A stretch of DNA of 64,000 bases from Colwellia sp. (GTDB taxonomy: Bacteria; Pseudomonadota; Gammaproteobacteria; Enterobacterales; Alteromonadaceae), in the NCBI GenBank assembly GCA_013215655.1, contig JABSOX010000011.1, positions 75,024-139,023 of the forward strand, written 5' to 3'. Below, one piece after another: positions 34,311 to 43,740 of the stretch. Made by a program: the position numbers and the translations under genes. The notes under the pieces are model-generated. The model saw only the letters and a list, made by a program, of their open reading frames with translations, had not been told where the DNA came from and did not search any database. Within the stretch, counting starts at the first letter, position 1. Each line of letters opens with the position of its first letter.

Positions 34311-35579
34311 ATGGACAAACCATTAAAAAAGAAAGCAGCAAAAACAAATTATGAGAAAGCTTTATTTATATTGCTTGCTTTGGGAACCGCCAGTGTGGTT
34401 TACGCAACGAGTAGTACAAATAACTCTGCAGGAAAAATCTATAACCTATCAACACAAAACTTAGTTATCAGTAAAGTAGCGCAAGCACAGTTTGCTGAAT
34501 ACTTACCTTTACGTGGAGTCGTAGAACCCGAAGAGACGATATTCATCGATGCGATAGACGGTGGCCGTGTTGAGGAAGTATTTATTGAGGAAGGTGCAAT
34601 GGTCAAGCAAGGCCAGAAAATTCTTAAACTGAGTAATACCAATTTACAACTGAACGTTTTATCCCGAGAAGCCGAAGTTTCAGAACAAATAAATAACATG
34701 CGCAATACACGGCTCGCTTTGGAGCAAAACCAACTAAAACTCACCCGCGATGTTATTGAGCTTGATTTTGAAGTACTCAAACTGGAAAAAGAACTTAAGC
34801 GCAATAAAAAATTAATTCAAAAGAAGCTAATTTCTACACAAGCCTTTGAACTAGTACAAGACGAGCTCGCATTTCAATTAAAGTACCGTGCGGCGGTAAA
34901 AGAAAGCCAAGAAAAAGAAGCGTCCCTACAAACCCAACAACAAAAACAGTTAGCACAAAGTATCAAAACGCTCAAAGCCAATCTTGAGATATCACGTGCA
35001 AGTTTAGACAAACTGATTATTCGCGCACCACGTTCAGGTCAATTAACCTTTTTAGATGCAAAAGTGGGAGAGTCTAAGCAAAACGGTCAACGCCTAGGTC
35101 AAGTCGATTTAATAGAGCAATATAAAGTTAGTGCACAAGTAGACGAATTTTACATAAGCAGAGTAATTAAAGGCCAATCTGCAACATTTACAATGAATCG
35201 ACAAAATTATCAGCTTAATATTTCAAAAATTTATCCTGGTATTAATAACGGCACATTTAAAGTGGACTTTCTTCTAGCTGAGCAAGCCATCGCTAAGCAA
35301 CTCAGACTTGGACAAAGCCTACAACTAAAATTTAACCTATCTTCAAGCGAATCTAAATTACAAATAGCCAACGGTGGATTTATGCAAAATACCGCTGGGA
35401 GCTGGGTATTTGTGATTGATAAATCAAATAATTATGCAACTAAGCGAAGTATACGTTTAGGTAGAAAAAACCCACAAGTGATAGAGGTGCTTTCAGGCTT
35501 ACAAGCTGGTGAGCGTGTCATTACTTCATCCTATGCCAGCTTTGTTGATGCAAAAAGCCTAAACCTATCAGTTAACTAA
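34311..35579 (+). CDS. HlyD/MacA-family periplasmic adaptor protein
   Basis: 422-residue membrane-fusion protein. One N-terminal membrane anchor (about 20-35) is followed by the lipoyl half-motif (GRVEEVFIEEGAMVKQGQKIL), a long coiled-coil hairpin (about 115-235, rich in Glu, Lys and Gln), the second lipoyl half (LIIRAPRSGQL) and beta-barrel domains. It would link the ABC permease to an outer-membrane channel; no TolC gene is nearby. The start is ATG 34311 with GCAGG upstream. First gene of a four-gene run. Confidence 0.9.
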   Translation: MDKPLKKKAAKTNYEKALFILLALGTASVVYATSSTNNSAGKIYNLSTQNLVISKVAQAQFAEYLPLRGVVEPEETIFIDAIDGGRVEEVFIEEGAMVKQGQKILKLSNTNLQLNVLSREAEVSEQINNMRNTRLALEQNQLKLTRDVIELDFEVLKLEKELKRNKKLIQKKLISTQAFELVQDELAFQLKYRAAVKESQEKEASLQTQQQKQLAQSIKTLKANLEISRASLDKLIIRAPRSGQLTFLDAKVGESKQNGQRLGQVDLIEQYKVSAQVDEFYISRVIKGQSATFTMNRQNYQLNISKIYPGINNGTFKVDFLLAEQAIAKQLRLGQSLQLKFNLSSSESKLQIANGGFMQNTAGSWVFVIDKSNNYATKRSIRLGRKNPQVIEVLSGLQAGERVITSSYASFVDAKSLNLSVN

Positions 35580-35626
35580 ACTTTTTTACTCACAATAAAT
35601 AAAAAATTTAAAATTAAGGAAATATC

Positions 35627-36346
35627 ATGATCACATTAAATAATATTAGCCGTTCATTCATCGGCGACGAAGTAGAAACAGTTGCAATTGACAAAATGAG
35701 TTTAAGCATCAATAAGGGCGAATTCTTATCAATATTAGGACCTTCTGGTTGTGGTAAATCAACACTACTTAACGTACTAGGAATGCTCGACAACATTGAC
35801 CAAGGCGAATTTACTTTTTTAGCACATCGAGTTGAGCAATGTAGTGAAAATCAATGTGCTAAATTGCGTAAACAACATATTGGTTTTATCTTTCAAAATT
35901 TTAATTTAATCGACGAACTCACCGTTGAACAAAACATTGAACTACCCCTTTATTACCACAACGTACCCAAAGAAGAGCGAAAAAAACGTGTTAATGAAGT
36001 ATTAAAAAGGGTTGATATTGCCCATCGTCGCAAACATTTACCGGCAAAACTTTCTGGTGGTCAACAGCAACGTGTCGCGATAGCCCGAGCAATCATTACT
36101 CAGCCGGCGTTAGTATTAGCAGATGAACCCACCGGTAATCTTGATTCAAAGAATTCAGCACAAGTAATGGAGCTCTTGCAAGAATTGAATAAAGAAGGGT
36201 CAACCATTGTAATGGTAACTCATGCGCCAGAGCATGTGCAATATGGTACTCGTGTGCTTGAATTGCTCGATGGCAAAATACTAAGAGATGAAAAAGTTGA
36301 AAATGCAGTTCCAAGTGCAAAATTAACGGAGGTGGCTTGTGGTTAA
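35627..36346 (+). CDS. ABC transporter ATP-binding protein, MacB/LolD-type
   Basis: 239 residues: Walker A GPSGCGKSTLL, FIFQNFNLIDELTVEQN, signature [15 protein letters not shown], Walker [13 protein letters not shown], switch His in VTHAPEH. ATG 35627 has AAGGAA upstream. The following permease starts 8 bp before its stop. It powers the exporter formed with the HlyD protein and permease. Confidence 0.94.
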   Translation: MITLNNISRSFIGDEVETVAIDKMSLSINKGEFLSILGPSGCGKSTLLNVLGMLDNIDQGEFTFLAHRVEQCSENQCAKLRKQHIGFIFQNFNLIDELTVEQNIELPLYYHNVPKEERKKRVNEVLKRVDIAHRRKHLPAKLSGGQQQRVAIARAIITQPALVLADEPTGNLDSKNSAQVMELLQELNKEGSTIVMVTHAPEHVQYGTRVLELLDGKILRDEKVENAVPSAKLTEVACG

Positions 36347-38756
36347 TTTATTACTTATCGTGGCATGGCGTAATTTCTGGCGAGACAAAACCACCAGCTT
36401 CATTCAATTATCTGGTTTAGTGATTGGTCTTGCCTGCTTTATTTTAATCCAACTTTATGTGGATAATCAAAAAAGTTACAACTCCCAGTTTACTGATGCG
36501 CAAAACATTTATCGTATAAATTTGATCCGCGACGAAAGTAAACCTCAGGCTCAAACACCTTTAAAGTTATCTCAAGAGTTAACCAGTAACTTTCAACAAA
36601 TTGATGACGCAACTCGTGTTGCTAGTAATGGTATTTCAGTAAAACACTCACAAAACATTTACGCTGAACGTGGTTTATTTGTTGATAAAAATTATTTTTC
36701 ATTTTTTGATTTTGAGTTATTGGAAGGCGATATTCATACCGCACTCAATGCACCTGACAGCCTAGTTTTACATGAAGACATGGCAATAAAATACTTTTCC
36801 CGTAGCACCGGAGTATTGGGTAATCGCTTGACGATTAATGGTAAAGAACATCAAATCACAGCGGTTATTAAAAAAAACAATACGCCGCATACCATGCCAT
36901 TAACGCTAATATTACCTATTGAAAGTTATTTTAGTTTATTACCAAGCGAGGCATGGCAAACGCGCTGGAATTATAACGCAACAGTCACGTTTGCAAAGAT
37001 TGCAAATAAATCTTCGATAGAAAACTTAACAAGAGCGGTAAGTGACTATTATGATGAGCGGGCAAAGGGCTCCTCTTCATTTAAAACCAATAGAGTCGTT
37101 ATTGAACCACTTTTAAATATCTATTTAAACAATGTGACAACTTATAGCTTAATACCTCCCGGCAGTGCTGTTATGGTCACTGTTTTTGACATTGTCGCAT
37201 TGATGATTTTATTACTTGCCTGTGTCAATTTCACCAATTTATCCACTGCAGCAGCAATGCGTAGAGGAAAAGATGTTGGCGTAAGAAAAGCATTAGGCGC
37301 AAGTAAACATCAACTTATCACCCAGTATTTGTTAGAAGCGATATTACTAACAAGTGCAGCAACCGTAATTTCTCTTTTAGTCGTTGAATTGTTTTTACCC
37401 TCATTCAATATACTAATGAATACCGAAATAAATTTAGCTTATTCATCATCGTTAGGCCTACAACTGATTAGTTTGACATTATTTGTTGCGATAGCTGCGG
37501 GTAGTTATCCTGCGTTTTATTTAAGTAACTTATCACCCGCTCATGTACTTAAGGGCTTAGTTAGTACCTCAAAGACTGGCAACTTACTTCGTCAAGGTCT
37601 TATTATTTTGCAGTTTGGTATTGCCGCTTTTTTACTTGTTTCTAGCTTAATCGTCAATTGGCAGATGCAGTTTGTAAAAGACATGCCACAAGGCTTTGAC
37701 CGTGAAAACGTTGTTGTAGTTAACCGAGGTGCCGATATTTATAACTCTTTCAAAACACAGCTTGCTAGGCACCCCGATGTTATATCAACAACCATGTCAC
37801 ATACGGTACCAACAAAACCAACAAGAACATCAAATATTGTTAGACCCGTTAATGACATCAGCAGTGAAATTTGGGTGGGAAGTAATCCCGTAAGTTATGA
37901 TTTTTTCCAAACCTTTGGCATTAAATTACTCTCTGGACGTGATTTTTCTAAAACTTATACTAATGATATTTATGTAGAAAACGAAAATGACTGGCAGGCG
38001 TCAACGGGTAAACTGATCATCAACCAATCTCTAGCGACATCTTTAGGCTGGAGCCCTGAAGAAGCTCTTGATCAAATGGTCACCATGGGTGGTGCCGGTG
38101 GTGACGGTTTGCATAATCATCAAATTATTGCTGTGGTTGAAGATAGCCATTATATCAATGCAAAAAATGCTATTTCGCCAATGATTTACTTACTTTCGGG
38201 TCAGCCACGCGATTTATCACTACGCTGGACTTCAATTAGGCTAAAGGCTGGCGCTAGTTTACAGACAGTAAAAGAACTAGAACAAGTATGGTTAGGCTTA
38301 GATGGCAACTTGACCTTTAAATATGATTGGTTGAGTGATTTATTTTCAGCGTCATATCGTAATGAAAATCAACAAACAGAGCTATTAAATATCTTCACTT
38401 TTTTAGCCATTATGGTGACTTCAATTGGGCTGTTTGGTTTAGCGGCGTTTAATACACAACAGCGCGTAAAAGAAATTGCTATACGTAAGATTTTAGGCGC
38501 TAGTACTTCACAATTATGTTTTATGTTGGTTAACCAATTTTCTCGCCTAGTTTTGCTAGCAAATATCATTGCACTTCCTATTGCTTATTGGTTAATGAGA
38601 GATTGGTTGAATGGTTTTATTTATCGAATTGATATGCCTTATAGTGCATTTATATTGAGTGGTATCTTTAGTTTAATTATCGCTTATATCACCGTAATGG
38701 TTATCGCTTATCGAGCCGCCACTGCAAAACCCGTTGACTCTCTTTCATGTGAATAA
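36339..38756 (+). CDS. FtsX-family ABC transporter permease with MacB periplasmic domains
   Basis: 805 residues. GTG 36339 is preceded by GGAGG six bases away. The architecture is duplicated: helix near 20-40, periplasmic domain (about 45-270), three helices with the FtsX block (RRGKDVGVRKALGASKHQL), helix near 425, a second periplasmic domain (about 450-660), and a final FtsX block (RVKEIAIRKILGASTSQL). The duplicated layout is that of the large antimicrobial-peptide or lantibiotic-type permeases common in Bacteroidetes and Alteromonadales, not of single-unit MacB, whose ATPase is fused. Substrate unknown. Confidence 0.9.
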   Translation: MVNLLLIVAWRNFWRDKTTSFIQLSGLVIGLACFILIQLYVDNQKSYNSQFTDAQNIYRINLIRDESKPQAQTPLKLSQELTSNFQQIDDATRVASNGISVKHSQNIYAERGLFVDKNYFSFFDFELLEGDIHTALNAPDSLVLHEDMAIKYFSRSTGVLGNRLTINGKEHQITAVIKKNNTPHTMPLTLILPIESYFSLLPSEAWQTRWNYNATVTFAKIANKSSIENLTRAVSDYYDERAKGSSSFKTNRVVIEPLLNIYLNNVTTYSLIPPGSAVMVTVFDIVALMILLLACVNFTNLSTAAAMRRGKDVGVRKALGASKHQLITQYLLEAILLTSAATVISLLVVELFLPSFNILMNTEINLAYSSSLGLQLISLTLFVAIAAGSYPAFYLSNLSPAHVLKGLVSTSKTGNLLRQGLIILQFGIAAFLLVSSLIVNWQMQFVKDMPQGFDRENVVVVNRGADIYNSFKTQLARHPDVISTTMSHTVPTKPTRTSNIVRPVNDISSEIWVGSNPVSYDFFQTFGIKLLSGRDFSKTYTNDIYVENENDWQASTGKLIINQSLATSLGWSPEEALDQMVTMGGAGGDGLHNHQIIAVVEDSHYINAKNAISPMIYLLSGQPRDLSLRWTSIRLKAGASLQTVKELEQVWLGLDGNLTFKYDWLSDLFSASYRNENQQTELLNIFTFLAIMVTSIGLFGLAAFNTQQRVKEIAIRKILGASTSQLCFMLVNQFSRLVLLANIIALPIAYWLMRDWLNGFIYRIDMPYSAFILSGIFSLIIAYITVMVIAYRAATAKPVDSLSCE

Positions 38757-38858
38757 TCATCTATAAAAGCGCTTAAACCCATGTTGTAACAAACTCAAAA
38801 ACTTGAGCGCTCTTTCATTCAAAAGTAAAACAACAAAGCCCTATAAAAAGGTAAGTTC

Positions 38859-40043
38859 ATGAAAAATACTAAAGTTACACCTTATAAAGCCACCTTTGCG
38901 CTATTATTTGCGACTCTTCTGTCGCTCTCATTAAATACAGCAGCGAACGGACAACCCGTAGTTAAAATTAATGAGCCACTAGTAATTGCAGAAAAATACA
39001 CATTCCAATCAACTGTTTTAGGTGAAGAGAGAACCTTCTACGTTCATTTGCCGACAGGTTACTCAAATAATAACAGTAAATACCCCGTGCTTTATATTCC
39101 TGATGGCAAAAGAAAAATGCAGAAAGCCGTAGCCATAACCGATGATCTAGCTGATTTTTCACAGCGTATTCCCAAGATGATCGTTGTGGGTATTGAAACC
39201 AATAAAAACAGAACAGCTGACCTAAGCACCTTAACAAGTTCAAAGGTTTTCTTAAACTTTATAACAACCGAACTAAAACCCTATATTGAAAGTAAATATG
39301 CAACAAGCGGTGAAAACCTCTTGATGGGGAGCTCTATGGGTGGTGAATTTGTGGTGAGAGCCTTATTAGAACAACCAGAGCAATTTGATGCTTACTTTGC
39401 GATCAGCCCAAGTATTTATTACAGCAATTTTTTGTTAGTAAATAATGCCAATAAAATATCTAAAAATGGTCAAGAAATTAAAAAGAAACTTTACCTTAGT
39501 CTTGCCAATGAAGGCTGGAATCAAGGGGTTGAAGAGTTTGTTTACCAGTTACGAAAAAAACCAATACAAGGTTTGCAATGGCAGTTTGCGAAACATGAAG
39601 AAGAGTCGCACGGTTCTCTTTCTATGGGACAAGCTGCCAGGGACTTACAGAATTATTACGCTTTATGGGCTAAACCACATTTTAAAAATACGGATGATTT
39701 TGAGAATAAAGGAGGTATAACAGAGCTTAAAAATAAATATAAAAGTAGAGCCCCTGCAATTATTCCTATTTCGATTTTAGACCATATGGCACTACTTTAT
39801 GTTGATGAACAACGTAGTAATCAAGCGATTGAATTATCACTTTTATCCGTAGAACTACACCCAACATCGGGTCGAGCCTTACGAAATTTGGCCCATGTTT
39901 ATGAAAAACTAAATGAACCTAAAAAAGCACTGTTAGCTTACGAACAAGCATTGGCTACAGCAATAAAAAACGAACACAGAGCTAGTAGTATTGAATCTCA
40001 CCAAAAGGCATTAGCTGATTTTAAGGGCAAAATTTTTCAATAA
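38859..40043 (+). CDS. secreted alpha/beta-hydrolase esterase with C-terminal TPR
   Basis: 394 residues. Signal peptide to about residue 32; esterase D/Fes-like alpha/beta hydrolase (about 45-280) with YPVLYIPDG, nucleophile elbow MGSSMGGEF (Ser159) and catalytic His in EESHGSL. Residues about 305-390 form TPR-like helices (ALRNLAHVYEKLNEPKKALLAYEQAL). AAGG precedes ATG 38859. It lies 102 bp after the permease gene and probably belongs to the exporter operon. It could modify or release the exported molecule; that is inference. Confidence 0.88.
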   Translation: MKNTKVTPYKATFALLFATLLSLSLNTAANGQPVVKINEPLVIAEKYTFQSTVLGEERTFYVHLPTGYSNNNSKYPVLYIPDGKRKMQKAVAITDDLADFSQRIPKMIVVGIETNKNRTADLSTLTSSKVFLNFITTELKPYIESKYATSGENLLMGSSMGGEFVVRALLEQPEQFDAYFAISPSIYYSNFLLVNNANKISKNGQEIKKKLYLSLANEGWNQGVEEFVYQLRKKPIQGLQWQFAKHEEESHGSLSMGQAARDLQNYYALWAKPHFKNTDDFENKGGITELKNKYKSRAPAIIPISILDHMALLYVDEQRSNQAIELSLLSVELHPTSGRALRNLAHVYEKLNEPKKALLAYEQALATAIKNEHRASSIESHQKALADFKGKIFQ

Positions 40044-40057
40044 GGAGAGAACATTAC

Positions 40058-40097
40058 ATTTATGCCACTTATCATTTCAGCTTTAAGTGGCATAAAT
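40058..40097. terminator. Hairpin between the convergent esterase and HNH genes
   Basis: A 14-bp perfect stem (40058-40071 with 40084-40097) and a 12-base loop, 14 bases after the esterase stop. There is no T run behind it, so it may act as a transcript-end hairpin rather than a classical terminator. Confidence 0.6.
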
Positions 40098-40215
40098 AGT
40101 CCGTATGTACCATAAAACAGACATTAGCATCGGGTAACCAAAGATTAATTTGGATTAAATTTTGTATTAATAAAGCCAAGCACTACGGCAAGCGTAAGGT
40201 GACTGATGTATCCAA

Positions 40216-40539
40216 TTAACTGTATCTCTCTAATCGCTTTGAGGCTTTTTCAGCTATTTCGAAACTTGACCCGATTTTTCTGTATAAATCTTTAGGGTGG
40301 AAGCCTTGTGGGTATTCTTCTCCATTACTGTGATGATAGGCCTCAGCCATCTTGTGATGATCTGGACATAGAGAAATACCATTTTCCTTAATATACCCAC
40401 CAAAAGGCATTAGATTTCTTTCAGTAACGTGATGAACGATCAAATTCTCAGTCTGTACACAGAACACGCATTTATTTCTATCCCGCTTAAATACAGAGTC
40501 TCTGAAGTTTTGGCGTATCAGTTTTTTGTTGCCACTCAT
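40216..40539 (-). CDS. small HNH endonuclease domain protein
   Basis: 107 residues. Zinc-type HNH nuclease: CVFC (first Cys pair), IVHHVTERN with the catalytic His pair, NGISLCPDHH as second half. It is a stand-alone domain without a DNA-binding or toxin-export partner. The Shine-Dalgarno region is a run of seven G four bases before the ATG, preceded by seven T on the coding strand. It might be a mobile-element or defence remnant; neighbours do not settle this. Confidence 0.82.
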   Translation of the reverse strand: MSGNKKLIRQNFRDSVFKRDRNKCVFCVQTENLIVHHVTERNLMPFGGYIKENGISLCPDHHKMAEAYHHSNGEEYPQGFHPKDLYRKIGSSFEIAEKASKRLERYS

Positions 40540-40543
40540 AGAA

Positions 40544-40557
40544 CCCCCCCAAAAAAA
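40544..40557 (-). promoter_or_regulatory. T7G7 homopolymer as ribosome-binding region of the HNH gene
   Basis: On the coding strand seven T then seven G, a TTCT spacer and the ATG. A G-run in place of a normal Shine-Dalgarno site is prone to slippage, so the spacing or strength of translation could vary between cells. Confidence 0.5.
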
Positions 40558-40666
40558 CTTGGAACCTTCAATATTCAGTTAACGCCCTAATAATGAGCAA
40601 GAAATTGTTTATTAAAATAGTAACACAGGAGAAAAATAAACTATTTCTTGTCCTGTTAATTGCTTG

Positions 40667-41047
40667 TTATGACTGAAATTCCAGCCAATTAATCGCACTA
40701 GCTTTATCGTCAAAACACTTAGCATTTTGCGAGTTTCTTGCCGGAGTTCTGCTTTCTAAAATTTCTAAAAGTACCGACGAGTTTATGACTAAAGCTTTAG
40801 CGACCATATTCTGACTATTTAACCAGATATTACATTCGTTAATTTTGTCAAAAACATCGGGAGTCCCTCCTTCTATTTCTGAGTAGTCGAACAGTAATTT
40901 AAATTCTTTTTGATAAAATTCTTCAATTATTGACTCTAGTTCCTCAATTGTTTTGACAATTCCTTCTCTGTTATACGAACCAGTAGCTTTTACAGTAATT
41001 ATGTCGCCATCAACCGAAATGAAACTTTCACCATGCTCTATAGCCAT
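40667..41047 (-). CDS. small cytoplasmic STAS/SpoIIAA-like protein, unknown function
   Basis: 126 residues, no signal peptide or membrane helix. The pattern VDGDIITVKATGSYNREG, KEFKLLFDYSEIEGGTPDVF and KALVINSSVLLEI (strand, helix, strand) resembles STAS-like SpoIIAA-type domains found alone in marine bacteria, often acting as regulators or lipid-binding proteins. The phosphorylatable Ser expected of anti-sigma antagonists cannot be assigned. It is preceded by a 412-bp gene-free spacer and followed by the HNH gene on the same strand. Confidence 0.6.
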   Translation of the reverse strand: MAIEHGESFISVDGDIITVKATGSYNREGIVKTIEELESIIEEFYQKEFKLLFDYSEIEGGTPDVFDKINECNIWLNSQNMVAKALVINSSVLLEILESRTPARNSQNAKCFDDKASAINWLEFQS

Positions 41048-41459
41048 AATTTATCTCTGAAGTCATAAGTAGCCGTATCAGTAATACTTATCTACTTGAT
41101 AGCATATTATCTTAGTTCAAAGTCATTAAATTTCAATTAGTTGATACTTATATGTTAAATAACTTTTAAATAAGTATGGATATTACTGAGACTTACCTGT
41201 AATTCGCCAATCTCAATATAAGTTAACTCAGGTAATTTCAAAAGCTTAAGATAATTATTGTCGCAAACCTCTAATGCACACAAAATGATCTTAATTTACT
41301 GGTGGTAAACCTAATATAATTCAGTGATCACAGTAAATGATATTTGTTAGCCGTGTTGTACTAATGACTGGCAGTGCTGATGTAATTGTCCATTTAGTGG
41401 TATTATGTTTGGCTATTTAGTTTGAAAAATCTATTGTAAACACCTGAGCGAATGTAAAT
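41048..41459. other. Gene-free divergent spacer
   Basis: AT-rich region between the STAS-like and glycosylase genes. It must hold promoters for both; I saw no strong dyad, repeat or RNA gene. Confidence 0.6.
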
Positions 41460-42173
41460 ATGGAATCATTTAAAGCGTTATACCACCGAGCTGCCGAGCG
41501 TAAAGGCGGCGAAAAACAGTTGAAACTATTATTAAACGACAATAGTTATTTCGGTGATGATGTCCCTCTTCAGCAACTTGGTGATGACCGTATTTTGTCC
41601 GCTTTTACCAAAAAAGTATTCCAATCGGGTTTTGTCTGGCGTGTGGTTGAAAACAAATGGGGCAATTTTGAAGAAAGTTTTTTTAATTTTGATATTGAAA
41701 AAGTATTAATGATGCCCGAAGAAATGATGGAACGAAAAGCCGCAGATCCAAAAATCATTCGTAACTTTAATAAAGTTAAGACTATTAAAGCCAATGCACA
41801 AATGATCTTTGAAGAACAGCAAAATGGTCATTCTTTTGCAGAGTTTCTCGCACATTGGCCTAGTGACGATATTATTGGTTTATGGGCATATCTAAAGAAA
41901 AACGGTCAACGCCTTGGTGGCAATACGGGTCCATATTCACTCCGCACCTTAGGTAAAGATACTTTTTTATTAACTCGTGATATTGAAGCCTATTTTCGCG
42001 CCCATGACCTTATTTCAGGTGGCATTCAAACCAAATCAAGCTTAAAGGCTATTCAAAATAGCTTTAATCAGTGGCAATCAGAGTGTGATTTATCACTAAC
42101 ACAATTAAGCCGCTTAGTAGCTTTTGCCACTGGCGACAATCACATTCATATTGAGCAAGAAGAGAGTGCCTAA
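41460..42173 (+). CDS. DNA-3-methyladenine glycosylase I-like protein (Tag family)
   Basis: 237 residues. It follows the Tag fold: [22 protein letters not shown] aligns with the substrate-pocket region of E. coli Tag, and [32 protein letters not shown] with the helix-hairpin-helix part. The Cys/His residues that form the zinc snap in E. coli Tag are absent here; the only Cys is near the C-terminus. Probable base-excision activity on alkylated adenine, or a diverged specificity. It lies 1 bp before rsmJ, so the two are co-transcribed. Confidence 0.8.
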   Translation: MESFKALYHRAAERKGGEKQLKLLLNDNSYFGDDVPLQQLGDDRILSAFTKKVFQSGFVWRVVENKWGNFEESFFNFDIEKVLMMPEEMMERKAADPKIIRNFNKVKTIKANAQMIFEEQQNGHSFAEFLAHWPSDDIIGLWAYLKKNGQRLGGNTGPYSLRTLGKDTFLLTRDIEAYFRAHDLISGGIQTKSSLKAIQNSFNQWQSECDLSLTQLSRLVAFATGDNHIHIEQEESA

Positions 42174-42174
42174 G

Positions 42175-42972
42175 ATGAATAATATGGACAACATTGCGGT
42201 AGCTTATATCGATAGAACCGATGCTACTCTTGCTAAAAAAATTGCTGAAAAATGGCAAATACCCTATATCGGTGATGTTGCTGCTAAAGTAAACTTCCCA
42301 GAACTAGAATTTTTACTGCAGGTCAATTTTCAACATTTAGAATTAAGTAAACTTGATGAACCGAAATTAGGCGCTATTAAAGTTGATTTTGTTGATGGTG
42401 CCGTAGCCCATCGCCGTAAATTTGGTGGTGGCAGAGGGCAAGATATTGCCAAAGCCGTTGGTTTAAAACATGGTTTTACGCCACACGTATTAGATGCAAC
42501 CGCAGGGCTTGGACGAGATTCTTTTGTACTAGCAACATTAGGATGCACAGTTACCATGATGGAGCGTATGCCTATAGTCGCCGCTTTGCTTGAAGATGGT
42601 TTACAACGAGGTAATTTAAATGTTGATGTCAGTGATATTACTCAAAAGATGAAGGTTATTCACGCTTCTTCAATTGATGATATGGAGCTTGCTCAACAGC
42701 CCGACGTTATTTATTTAGATCCGATGTATCCACATCGAGAAAAATCAGCGGCGATAAAAAAAGAAATGAGAATTTTTCAAACCTTGGTAGGAGAAGATTT
42801 AGATGCCGATGCGTTACTGGCACCCGCATTAGCATTAGCAAAATATCGAGTGGTTGTGAAACGTCCAAATTATGCGCCACCACTCAATAATCAACAGCCA
42901 TCAACGAATATAAAAATGAAAAAAAATCGCTTTGATGTCTATGTTAATCAAGCGATTCCTAAGCAACCATAA
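42175..42972 (+). CDS. rsmJ: 16S rRNA (guanine1516-N2)-methyltransferase RsmJ
   Basis: 265 residues. SAM-dependent methyltransferase for G1516 of 16S rRNA. Seen: [20 protein letters not shown], the SAM motif [31 protein letters not shown], and the catalytic-type motif [17 protein letters not shown] 42175 directly follows the glycosylase stop; ATG 42184 is possible. A longer in-frame stretch back to 42124 would overlap the glycosylase gene and was rejected. Convergent with cheW (14-bp gap). Confidence 0.95.
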   Translation: MNNMDNIAVAYIDRTDATLAKKIAEKWQIPYIGDVAAKVNFPELEFLLQVNFQHLELSKLDEPKLGAIKVDFVDGAVAHRRKFGGGRGQDIAKAVGLKHGFTPHVLDATAGLGRDSFVLATLGCTVTMMERMPIVAALLEDGLQRGNLNVDVSDITQKMKVIHASSIDDMELAQQPDVIYLDPMYPHREKSAAIKKEMRIFQTLVGEDLDADALLAPALALAKYRVVVKRPNYAPPLNNQQPSTNIKMKKNRFDVYVNQAIPKQP

Positions 42973-42986
42973 AACTATATTTGGCT

Positions 42987-43469
42987 CTACAAATTAGCGA
43001 TATCTTGCCATTCATCTTCATTTAATATTTTATCTGAATCTAATAAAATGATGAGCTTACCGTCCTTATTACATACGCCATCAATAAATTTTGCGCTTTC
43101 TACACTACCAACATTAGGAGCATCATCAATATCACTCGTTTTAAGGCTTACCACTTCAGCAACACGATCAACCAAAATCCCGACAACCTGCTTACCTGAT
43201 TCAAGAATAACAATACGCGTATCATCGGTTGGTTCAATATCTTGCAAACCAAATTTCTCACGGGTATTAATCACGCTGATAACGCTACCACGTAAATTTA
43301 TAATACCTAAGACGTAACTTGGTGCACCGGGAATAGGTGATATTTCACTGTAGCGCTGTACTTCTTGCACTTTAAGTACACGAATACCATAAGTTTCATC
43401 ACTTAACTGGAACGTTACCCACTGAACAATCTCATCTTTAGTGTTTGCTTCGGCAACTTGGGTACTCAT
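42987..43469 (-). CDS. cheW: chemotaxis coupling protein CheW
   Basis: 160 residues of the CheW SH3-like fold linking receptors to CheA. VQWVTFQLSDETYGIRVLKVQEV, ISPIPGAPSYVLGIINLRGSVISVI and GILVDRVAEVVSL are diagnostic. ATG 43469 has GGAG eight bases upstream. It is divergent from a methyl-accepting chemotaxis gene; cheA is not in the window. Confidence 0.95.
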   Translation of the reverse strand: MSTQVAEANTKDEIVQWVTFQLSDETYGIRVLKVQEVQRYSEISPIPGAPSYVLGIINLRGSVISVINTREKFGLQDIEPTDDTRIVILESGKQVVGILVDRVAEVVSLKTSDIDDAPNVGSVESAKFIDGVCNKDGKLIILLDSDKILNEDEWQDIANL

Positions 43470-43740
43470 AATAAAACTCCGTGATAATTTTGGTGAAAGT
43501 GTATAGAAACGATTGTAATCGTCAAGCATTGTTAATAATTTTAGTGCACTACTGACATTATACCAACTCTTTTAACATCAATATATTACGACGCGAATGT
43601 AATAACTTAGTACACAATGCGTAATGTTGTATATATAGCTTGCCTAAAGCTACCTACATAACTTATTCATTTTTATCACCGTAATATTTACGTAACACAA
43701 CCAAGAGAGAATTCGCGCAAATAAATATAAGGATGAAGAT

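Noticed and set aside
36339-38756. Permease labelled as MacB
   Set aside because: MacB has a fused ATPase and a single FtsX unit; here the ATPase is separate and the permease is duplicated.
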